From Cryptomeria japonica (taxonomy: Eukaryota; Streptophyta; Pinopsida; Cupressales; Cupressaceae), in the NCBI RefSeq assembly GCF_030272615.1, contig NC_081405.1, positions 24,071,772-24,135,771 of the forward strand: 64,000 bases of DNA, written 5' to 3'. The position numbers and the translations under genes are program-made. Positions 55,904-64,000 of the stretch are shown piece after piece. The notes beneath the pieces were generated by a model. It was given only the letters and a program-made list of their open reading frames with translations. It searched no databases and was not told the origin of the DNA. Within the stretch, counting starts at the first letter, position 1; every line of letters starts with the position of its first letter.

Positions 55904-57049
55904 CTAATCCTTAGAAGAATTGACCGGTTCACTATTTCTGGATCTATAGAACTTTGCTAAGTGCCCCAATTTATTACAGTGATAACATGCCATACTAGAT
56001 GATCTCCAAGGTCCTGCATTTCCTCTTCCTATTCTTCTTCTGTAGTTCATATCCACATGACCAAAGTTATTACAAATGGTGCAAATGACATTTGTTACCT
56101 TTTCCATCTCAAATGGACTAAACCAATTGTCATAGGGTCTTTGCCGGTTCAGATTTACCCGATTGTCAAAATTCCTCATCTGGTCACATTTTGGTCTTGG
56201 ATGCATGTGTGATACAAGATTTTTTGCTCCATATCTACACTCAACATATATATGTCCATACATTCCACATGTGAAGAAATGACCTTCAAATTTCTTGGCC
56301 ACATACCTAGCATTAGTATTGTAACTTGCATTTCTGTTAGGTTTGTCTCTACAAAAATTTGCAATGTGACCAGGTCTATGGCAAACGAAACAAACAGGTT
56401 TAAAGACCTTCTTACCAGTAGACTTGTTGATCTTAGGAGCAGATTTGTTCTTTGTACCAGAGGATTCACCTTTTTCAGTTTTGTGAAAACCAAGTCCAGA
56501 GATGTCACCCTTCAGTCTTTGTGATTGAATTTGTTCTTCTAGCATGGTAGAACTTCTCCTGAAATTCTCCAATTTCTCATTGGCTTCGGTAAGTTGTTTG
56601 ATGAGATCTTCATTATGATTTGATAGGTTCTCTCTCAGAGATGATGCTAGTTCAAGATCTAGTTGTAGGTTCTCCTTTTCTTCTCTTTCAGCAATCAAAT
56701 GCTCATTCATAGTGACACTTTCCCATTTGATCCTTGTGATCTCTTGATCTCTGTCCTTGATAAGATCTTCAACATCTCTTCTGGCTTCCAATTCTCGACT
56801 CATGCAGATAGTTAGACCTTCTAGCTCTCTCCTCATATTCAATTTCTCATTGTTTAAGTTTTCAACTTCTTCTACTAAAGCACCAATATTGGCTTCATCT
56901 GAAGAACTATTATCAGATATCTCTAATAGTTGTCCAGTTAGCTCTCTTCTTTTGACTTGTGAAGCTTTCAGTTTGACCCTAAGGGTTTCAAGTTCATTTC
57001 TGCTAGCTTTTATCTCTCTAGCCATCTCAAAGTAGATCATGTCCCCCAT
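55904..57049 (-). CDS. gag: ORF1 of element B, coiled-coil zinc-knuckle (gag-like) protein
   Basis: Open for 381 codons from MGDMIYFEMAREIK at 57049; an upstream ATG at 57130 is rejected because those codons run through the LTR end and primer site. Residues 1-190 are almost pure coiled coil (Glu/Leu/Arg heptads). The second half has knuckle CFVCHRPGHIANFC, intact, and three damaged ones (TCGMYGHIYVEC lacking its first Cys; CTICNNFGHVDMNY and CYHCNKLGHLAKFY lacking the last Cys). The knuckles suggest RNA packaging. The coil replaces the usual copia capsid domain found in K2 and K3. C carries a related frame. Confidence 0.8.
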   Translation of the reverse strand: MGDMIYFEMAREIKASRNELETLRVKLKASQVKRRELTGQLLEISDNSSSDEANIGALVEEVENLNNEKLNMRRELEGLTICMSRELEARRDVEDLIKDRDQEITRIKWESVTMNEHLIAEREEKENLQLDLELASSLRENLSNHNEDLIKQLTEANEKLENFRRSSTMLEEQIQSQRLKGDISGLGFHKTEKGESSGTKNKSAPKINKSTGKKVFKPVCFVCHRPGHIANFCRDKPNRNASYNTNARYVAKKFEGHFFTCGMYGHIYVECRYGAKNLVSHMHPRPKCDQMRNFDNRVNLNRQRPYDNWFSPFEMEKVTNVICTICNNFGHVDMNYRRRIGRGNAGPWRSSSMACYHCNKLGHLAKFYRSRNSEPVNSSKD

Positions 57050-57098
57050 GGTGGTTTCAAGGCTCCCTTCTAAGCGATTAGGCTTTAAAGAAGTTAGG

Positions 57099-57110
57099 CT
57101 TTGATACCAA
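57099..57110 (-). other. Primer-binding site of B
   Basis: TGGTATCAAAGC on the minus strand, two bases from the LTR: the initiator-Met site with one change. Confidence 0.85.
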
Positions 57111-57112
57111 TT

Positions 57113-58230
57113 GATGGACTTGAAAAGCACTGAGAGGGGGGGGGTGGGGGTGAATCAGTGACACTAAAAATAAAACTACTTCAAACTTTAACCGGTAGAT
57201 GAACTTAACAAAGCTTTTAAACACAATGCATGCAATCCAAAATGATATAACAGCATCCATAAAAAGTAAATTATCCACCATAACACAAGTGTTTGTACGT
57301 GGAAAACCCAAATAGGTAAAAATGATGGTGAGATGAAACTCACAAGTTAACTATCTACAGTAATAGATAACTGACCGATTAAGGTCTACAAAGTGCTCTT
57401 CTAGGAGCGAATCTTGTTAGAGACCCCAAAGCTTGATTAGAAGCTTGTACCCTATTAAAGGTAGTACCATGTTAGGAGTAACCTCGGTGGAGGATTTCTG
57501 AATCCAAACTAATGGATCACCCTGTTAAAGGATTTATACATTGAAGCATGTTAGAGCTTACCCAGTTAGGGGATTTGATTCTGCTATAATGGTTAGAAAA
57601 CAACAAGAATGTTTTGATCTATTTTGAGTAGCACAATACTTGCTTAATCAGATCCTTCTAAACATATTCAACACTGCTCTTCTGCAAACTCTGCAACTTA
57701 ACTCTTTTTCCTTTCGCACATAACACTTTTCACTATCACTATTTCAAATAATTCATTGTGATGGCAATATATAGACCTTATGATTTCATGTCGGCCTTAA
57801 GAAATCATAACACAGTTTCCTAGGTCCAGTGTATCTGTACAAGTGATCATAACTCATCACAAAAATTGCTGCCAAGTAGTTGATGCAAGTAACTCATTAC
57901 GAAATGTGGTAACTCATCACAAAATTACCAAATACCGGCTGGAACAATCAAATACCGGTTTGAACAAAACATATAAACCGTTGTCCTTAAATCTCTGCTT
58001 GATCTCCATCGTGATCTTCATCTTGATGTCGACTAGTAGAATCATAGACTATCTCTTATGCACATACCGGTTGACACAAAGTGTTGGTTAGAGATAAACC
58101 TCTAACATACCGGTTGACAAAGTAAACAATGGAAGTTACACCAGTAGTCAATATAATCATATGTGTGTGTGAGAGTGTTTCATCAATGACAACAAATGAT
58201 GAATACATTACAATCATCATCAAGCCAACA
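57113..58230 (-). repeat. 5' LTR of B
   Basis: 1,118 bp, TGTTGGCTTG to AAGTCCATCA on the minus strand, matching 44560-45684. A run of Gs near 57133-57150 is longer here than in the other copy. TATA-like TATATA near 57768. Confidence 0.9.
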
Positions 58231-58235
58231 GTGTC

Positions 58236-60465
58236 ACCCTAATTTGCAATATTGGAGATTTCACCATGCTCAAATACAAGACCTCTAGTGTCTCCAATGT
58301 CTCTTTGATCCTTCAATAACTCATCAAGCTTAGCATAACTAACCTTGAACTTATATTTGTATTCATTTGCAGCATCCAAATCTAGTGTAGGAGCACCTAA
58401 TTTTTAATGCATTTTCAAAATTTTGGTGTGATAGTCTATATTTTGGATTAGTGTTTGAATAATGGACTACTTAGAGGTCCACATGTGTGTTTTATAGTCA
58501 TTTGAAGGGTGATTGTCACCTAGGTTGTTTGTTTTCTCAAATTTGGCCTATGAGCCCTTGTAAGCCTAAAATGGCATAAATTTGTATTATGATGTAAAAC
58601 ATCTTGTAAAGCCTCATTAGGCATTTAGGAATGTAATTTTGATGTTAGGGAGTCATCCTAGGAGGTTTAGTATGAGTAGAAATGCATAAGATGCAAAAAT
58701 CCACATTTGAGCAAAAGTTGTCATTGTTGCTTGACAACTTTTTGCAACTTTTTGAGCAACTTTGCATTTTTGAGAAAATCGGTGGTTAGGAAACCAATCA
58801 AGAGTTGGTTATGACCAAAATTGAATATAAAATCCCATGAGAATGATTGTACATGGGTTGGAAAATCTTTGAGCAAGTTTGAATAGATTTTGAAGACAAT
58901 TTCCAAATTTTACCTTGTAATTTTGTCATTTTTGAAGCAGCAGTCTGTACCAAATGGATTGACCTTGCTATTGTTATTTCATGGTGGTTTAGTGTATGTT
59001 ATTGTATTTCTCAGGAGGTGTTTGTAATTTCTTTTAGTGCAGGTTTGAAGTGTTTTTACAAATTTGTATTGCTCTCGGCCTAAGCAAGGGTTCAAGAGCC
59101 CAAACATGATTCCAACTTGAAATCCCTTGAGTTTTCTCAATGACCCTTGGGATTCAAGTCATGGAACCATTTTATAGTTTATATATGTTTTTTAATGGCC
59201 TAGAAGTTTTTGAGGAGCAACTTGTTATCATTTTCTAGGCGAGCTCCATCATAGCCTAGTTAGGAAAATGATTGAAAGTGTTCTATTTGCTTGCAAGGAT
59301 GAGAAGTTGTGAATGTGCCAAGTGTTTGGAATGGAAGTATGTTGCAGGATAGGGTCTTTGTGAAAATTTGGAGGTGTGACAAGGTGGAGAGAGCAACAAA
59401 ACTCATTGGAGAAGACTGCTAAGTCCTAAACCCTCTAAAAATGCCATTTTTGGGATTCATACCAATACGGACAGACCTGACAGCATACCCTCGTGGAACC
59501 AAAAGTTGGTCCAAAAGGGTATTCAAATCACCAAAGGTGTTGGGAGGTTCTTTGGAAGTTTTCTAAGCATTTTCCCAAAATCAGAAAGGTAGGGCTAATT
59601 GGGGCTCTAGGGCTATTGGGCCTAGAAAATAGGAGAAAGAGGGAACGGTGAGAAAATGGTGAAAATCCAATTATAAAACCACTTGAATGGAGTTGAAACA
59701 TCTATAGAAAACCTCGTAAAACCCCTCCAAGTACATGTTAGAGGTTTGGATAGTTTAATGGTTGGATTTACCCTTGTGAATTTCAACCAAGCTTGAAGCA
59801 ATTATTGAGCACAAATTGATAGGGAGCACTCCAAGAGAGGTTGAGTATTTTGACTTGTTAAAGAATAAGTGAAGAGTGATAGGATCCCACTAAAACATCA
59901 TCCAACTACCTATTGAACAAGGTGTGACTCTCTTTGAGAACCTCTCCCCATCAAGATCACCTCTTAGGATTATCATCATTCTCTCCAACTCTTGCTCATT
60001 GTTCTATGATTGCACCAATTCAGTTCTCAACACATCATTCTCATGCGCCAACCTAATGCATTCCTCATATCTATCTTTCAGAGATATACTAATATTTTCT
60101 TCATTCTTCTTCCGGTCTTCAATCTCTTTAGACATCCTCATAGTTATAGCTTGCATTTCATTCTTCATGACACCATTCACTTGACTCAACTTTTGACATA
60201 ATTACTTGAAAGCATTCTTCTCTCCATCATCTTGATTTTGTAATTGATCACAAAGTTCCTTCCTTTTAACTTGTGTAGATGATAGCCTCTCCTGCAGAGT
60301 AAAAATAAATTCCTTCACAAATCTCAACTCACCTTGCAACTTCATGTTCCTCAACCTTTCAGCATCATAGTCTTCAAGTGCTACTTGAAGTTCCTTCCTC
60401 AAACTTATCTCCCTATATTCTGGATACAAGATCTTCCTCAAGCTATTAGACTTACTCCAAGGCAC
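58236..60465 (-). pseudogene. gag: C gag (coiled-coil part), split by a solo LTR
   Basis: Starts MPWSKSNSLRKIL at 60465 next to the primer site. Pieces 60465-60202 and 60189-60004 and stop-bearing sequence to about 59900, then 58385-58236 (DAANEYKYKFKVSYAKLDEL, DQRDIGDTRGLVFEHGE). Repeated motifs match ORF1 of B: STQVKRKELCDQL against ASQVKRRELTGQL, MSKEIEDRKK against MSRELEARRD. So the two share an unusual coiled-coil gag. A 1.5-kb insertion and then B itself interrupt it. Confidence 0.7.
58386..59895 (+). repeat. Probable solo LTR in the gag of C
   Basis: About 1.5 kb with no coding signal that interrupts the C gag frame. It begins TGTAGGAGCACCTAA, similar to the start of the M1 LTR, and ends near GGATCCCACTA. 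No clean target duplication is found (TCTAG on the left; the right edge is uncertain by some 15 bases), so orientation and ends are tentative. Confidence 0.45.
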
Positions 60466-60468
60466 CAG

Positions 60469-60480
60469 GCTCTAATACCA
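60469..60480 (-). other. Primer-binding site of C
   Basis: TGGTATTAGAGC on the minus strand next to the 5' LTR, as in K3. Confidence 0.85.
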
Positions 60481-60482
60481 AT

Positions 60483-61659
60483 TGTTGGGATCCAAGAACA
60501 CTGAGAGGAGGGGGTGAATCAATGTTCTATCGGAATGGAGAAATTTAACCTTATTAACACAATAATTCAGCAACAGGTAAACATAAACGCATATAACAAT
60601 AAGCAACAATGCAACCACAAATATGAGCACCATAACACCACAGATTTATATGTGGAAAACCTCAAAGAGGAAAAACCATGGTGGGATTGGAGACCCACAA
60701 TATTTATCCACTGATCAGATGAGTAAATATTACAATAAGGGGCTTGCACATGCAGGAAGGCCAACACCCTAGAGCACACTTCTCATCACAAAATGAGTCT
60801 CACTGACTAGAGAAAACATTGGACTACAATTCGGAATGAAGATTTAACTGCAAGTATAGCATCTCCTATGCCTGAGTAGAGTTTTGGTTAAGCTCAATAC
60901 TGGAGGTCTTAAACCTCTTCCACAAACCCAATTTGATCCCTAATGATCGACCAAAACCTCTACATATGTTTACAACTTTATTCACATACAGATAATCCCA
61001 TGATCTACAAAGAGATCTTACATCATACTTATACCAACCTGGGACCTGAACAATTATGTTAGCCACCTAAAAGATAATACAATAAATTCATTACATAATC
61101 CCGCAAACCACTAATAAACCAAGTTGTCCTAAGACTGAAGCAATATAATCCAATCAATAAATCCAACCAGTAATGCATCGGGATCATCCACTAACATGTT
61201 ACATAAACCAGTCCATAACCTAGCAGAATAAGACTGGACCCAAAATAGGTTGCCATAAACCAAATCCAACACCACCAATCATCAGGAATACTAACAAGAT
61301 AACCAACATCATCCCTAAAACCATCTAGAAGCCACACCAACACCACTTATCAAATGCATCAAAAGATCTCCAACAAAACTCTGTCAGTAAAACCCTTAGC
61401 GGTGACCAAAAGGCTTACTAGAACAAATGATAGCATCCAAATCATCAAATCTCAAACCAATTGATCGTGATACGCATGAATGACATATCCAAACCAATTC
61501 CATAAACCAAAGCATACTAGAGCATACCTGATCAATATCATAATCCAACCGCTCTATCGAGACCTACCGGAAACTAGTAAACAACCAAAACAACTAGTGT
61601 TGACATCAATGACAAAACATGAATGCAACACATAATCAATTCCTCCAAATTTCCAAAAG
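60483..61659 (-). repeat. 5' LTR of C
   Basis: 1,177 bp, matching 33312-34420 and 42036-42248. Its outer end reads CCAAATTTCCAAAAG where the 3' LTR has CCAAATTGCAAACA, so the terminal bases have decayed. Target duplication TCTAC follows at 61660-61664. Confidence 0.8.
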
Positions 61660-61664
61660 TCTAC

Positions 61665-63511
61665 AAGGTCATATTGGCTATCAAATGAAGATAAAATTGT
61701 TTTGGGTGCAACATCTTTTAAAGTAAGTTTACCCCTTCGAGTAGTGACATTGCATTCAGGGGGTTCTTCTTTGATATTTATGGTAGACATATGGTTGTCC
61801 AATTCCAAAATATGGTTGATGATATAATCATAGGAAATATTAGTATAATTGGCATTATTGAACATTGCATACACCTTCATTGGGAGTGTGACCATAAACT
61901 TCTATTGCACCATTGTCAATAAGATCTTGGATGAGATTCTTCAATTTGTGAAAATTACTAGTCTTACGGCCCTTGCTCTTGTGATATTCACAAAATCCAT
62001 TATCATTCCAACATGTAGGCTTTACCCTTGGTTCAAATGGTTGATTATTTGGAAATGTAATGAGCTTATTGGCAACCAACTTCTTCAATGCAATTTCAAT
62101 TGGTTCTCCCAAAGGAGTGTATTTCCTTGAAGGCTTTGGTTCTCTTTGTGTATTTACTTGATTGTTGGATGAACTAGTACCGAGGAAAGTTAACTTTGGC
62201 TTCACCACATTGGCATCCACAACCCCATCATTGACAATATTCTTGTTCTTGTTCCAAAATTAGGGTGCCTTCAAGGAAATACACCCTTAAATAAGTTGAT
62301 GGTGCCTTTCTTAATAAGGACTTTCTCAATTGATAAACCCTTTTCAATGACCACTTTGAAGGTAGACAAACATGCTTTTCAAAGTTCATATCAAATTTCT
62401 TTGTTCGCATTTTGGGTAAACATCTCAACCATTTTATTTTGTGGAATTTGACAAGAGAAAGGCCTAGCCAAACTTCTCCATCGCTATAAGAATGACACAA
62501 AGATTCCCCATTTTTATGCTTTGTGTTGCATAAGGTAGTCACTGATACGTCAGTTTCAATGTTGTATAAAGGCCTCTGTCAATCCACCCCATGACTTGAT
62601 CCATGTAGAAGTTGTGAAAACCATTCAATGATTTTTCCACCTAAACTTTGTGGAAATAATCTCATTAAGTAGGATTCTTCTCTTGCCACCTCTATGCAAG
62701 CTGCAAAAAACTCTCTAATGTGTGCCTTGGGATCTCCTTTTCCTTTATACTTATCAAACTTTGGTGTCACAAAATGAGGAGGAGAAGGAGGCATTGGTAT
62801 GCTTTTATCATATGGATAAGAACATATGTAATGCATGTAAGGGTGATATTGGTCATCAATATGCTCAGATGGGGGAGGGAGGTAGTTATTATAAGGGCCA
62901 CTTGGCATGGTATTATACTGAGGAGCACTAGGCCTGAGACAATTGTATTTATCATGACTATGAGCATAATGGGTATTGTAAGTACAATCTTGAACATTTC
63001 ACCCAAATCTAACACATTTTTTTCTTGCATAGGGATTGACATGGTCTTGGGTAGTCTCTCATTGATGAGTATATTCATTGGTATTCCTTTTCCCTTGGAG
63101 AGGATGAGTATGGGGCTGTTCATGAGTGTTTCTAGTATCATTGGTATAAGCATGGGTATCAGTCACTTCAGGTTTTTGAAATAAGGATGAGGATGGATTG
63201 GGCATGGTATGATCATGTCTATGCCCACCATCATGATCACTAGCATTCATTTTATTGGGATCCTCTTCCAAAATTTGTGACACATAAAAGTCATGGGGTA
63301 GTCTTGCACCATGTTGAATGAACATTTGTAAAATGTATTGACGGTCTCTACTCATGCTTTCTTCAACCACTCTATTAAGTCACGCATCAAATATAGCGTC
63401 TTAAATTTTTCTTGTAGCAATGGACTCATTATCAATGTCTGGTGGATTATTGTGATTCTCAAAATATTGTGGATTGTAAAATTCATCTCCATCAAACTCA
63501 TATGTTTCCAT
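61665..63511 (-). pseudogene. gag: M2 gag and start of the protease region
   Basis: Starts METYEFDGDEFYNPQ at 63511. Pieces: 63370-63059 (HGARLPHDFYVSQIL), a Pro/Tyr-rich linker and capsid start at 62908-62579 (FVTPKFDKYKGKGDPKAHIREFF, MRLFPQSLGGKIIEWF), then 62542-62228 in other frames and 62220-61855 with CEYHKSKGRKTSNFHKLKNL (knuckle-like) and IDNGAIEVYG. 61895-61665 leads towards the protease. Several frame changes. It is the same class as M1 gag; the plus-strand frames at 62720-63184 are shadows. Confidence 0.78.
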
Positions 63512-63664
63512 GTTTAGAGATCATTGAGCTTCTTCGACTTGTCTTCTAATCCTTTGTGAATGGGTTTCAACCATGAAATACCTTTGCTAAAATGAAGACT
63601 ATGGAAGACCAAGAGGGTTGTGAAATGGAAATTTAATCTAGGGTTGTCTTGCAATGTCCCAAAA
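63512..63664 (-). other. M2 leader and candidate primer site
   Basis: About 150 bases between gag and LTR. The minus strand reads TTTTGGGACATTGCAAGAC just inside the LTR end, with TGGGACATTGC the candidate primer site. Confidence 0.4.
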
Positions 63665-64000
63665 TGTTGTTCCAAGGTAAATGTAATTCTCTAAAGCAAG
63701 GTGTGGCTTCCTAGGAGATGATAGACTCCAAATGAGGTAAGTTGACCTTAACTAGAGATGCCAAAATGGTACCCGAGATGATAGATCTGATGCGGGAACC
63801 ACCTAGAAGTGTAATGTAATGGGTTTGCAAGATCTGATAGGGACTACTAAACAACCTTTTGACTCTAGTTGAAAAGTGCGAAAGGGGATTGAAAATGATG
63901 AAAATGTTTGAAAATAGATGAAAAGCCTAGACGAAATGATGGTTGACCTAAATGAAAACCTATGGAATCATCCTTAGAAGCTCTTATGATCTCAAAAACA
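63665..64000 (-). repeat. 5' LTR of M2, inner end
   Basis: Non-coding sequence from TGTTGTTCC (minus-strand LTR end GGAACAACA) to the window edge. Called from its position next to the gag leader; no second copy is in view. Confidence 0.5.

Larger units (their letters stand above)
44560..58230 (-). mobile_element. Pol-less LTR element B, complete ends
   Basis: LTRs at 44560-45684 and 57113-58230, target duplication GTGTC at 44555-44559 and 58231-58235, Met-type primer site and copia purine tract. The interior has two long reading frames (ORF1, ORF2) and no protease, integrase or RT. Without solo LTR S it would be about 7.4 kb. It would need enzymes from an autonomous copia element; it shares primer, purine tract and ORF1 type with C, which is the candidate relative. 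It inserted into the gag of C. Confidence 0.88.
33312..61659 (-). mobile_element. Copia-type element C, minus strand, carrying B and K3
   Basis: Minus-strand element with coiled-coil gag, zinc knuckles and remnants of integrase, RT and RNase H. 5' LTR 60483-61659, Met-type primer site 60469-60480, 3' LTR split between 33312-34420 and 42036-42248. Target duplication TCTAC at 33307-33311 and 61660-61664, with M2 continuing on both sides. It has been entered by B, K3 and a solo LTR. Most of RT is deleted. Confidence 0.83.
30788..64000 (-). mobile_element. Gypsy element M2, minus strand, split by C
   Basis: M2 runs right to left: LTR end (63665 to beyond the window), leader, gag (63511-61665), [element C with duplicated TCTAC], protease (33306-32811), spacer, RT (31220-30788), where M1 is inserted. 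Joining the two halves is supported by frame: before C the minus strand reads SFDSQYDLVD and after C it continues KLGNTLILILILELFYI, as in related gypsy polyproteins. It is the oldest layer in view. Confidence 0.85.

Noticed and set aside
62720-63184. Plus-strand frame of 154 codons
   Set aside because: Antisense to M2 gag, which matches known gypsy capsid sequence on the minus strand.

Overview
This window is nested LTR retrotransposons from end to end. I see no host gene, tRNA, rRNA or CRISPR array. The element types (Ty1/copia polyproteins primed on initiator-Met tRNA, Ty3/gypsy elements without a chromodomain, copia purine tracts reading AAAGGGGGAGAT) and the depth of nesting point to a large plant genome, plausibly a gymnosperm; the species is inference only. 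Almost every coding region is broken by stops or frameshifts, so this is old intergenic repeat DNA.

Nesting, outermost first. (0) Gypsy element M2 (minus strand) is the oldest visible layer: LTR, leader and gag at 61665-64000, protease and half of RT at 30788-33311. (1) Copia element C (minus, 33312-61659, 5-bp target duplication TCTAC) splits M2, and gypsy element M1 (minus, 30787 leftwards) sits in M2's RT. (2) Inside C: pol-less element B (minus, 44560-58230, duplication GTGTC), copia element K3 (plus, 34451-42035) and a probable solo LTR (about 58386-59895). Inside M1: copia element K2 (plus, 19591-26685, duplication CAATA) and the remnant A (minus, 18460-19510) of a B-like element. (3) Inside B: a 6.25-kb solo LTR, S (plus, 46589-52836, TG...CA, duplication GATGT). 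Inside A: gypsy element G1 (plus, from left of the window to about 18459). (4) Inside the gag of G1: a 0.69-kb retroposon (5554-6247) with a 17-bp target duplication.

The most unusual content is a family of giant (about 6.3 kb) gypsy LTRs that each carry, inside the LTR, a promoter, a candidate leader intron and a reading frame of about 1,200 codons. Solo LTR S holds the best copy (48265-51867), open except for one in-frame TAG. The two LTRs of G1 (1-3936 and about 12116-18459) hold decayed, clearly related copies. Because the frame is inside the LTR, a solo LTR could act as a complete gene. In both families the region upstream of the frame carries repeated palindromes of unrelated sequence.

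Other points: G1 has a second RNase H between protease and RT, while its usual gypsy RNase H has lost a catalytic Asp. B has no pol and carries a coiled-coil plus zinc-knuckle ORF1 and a large unknown ORF2. K3 keeps one polyprotein frame with no frameshift, only in-frame stops, and an RT active-site Asp-to-Tyr change. The left edge of K3 looks like the product of recombination between two nearby insertions.
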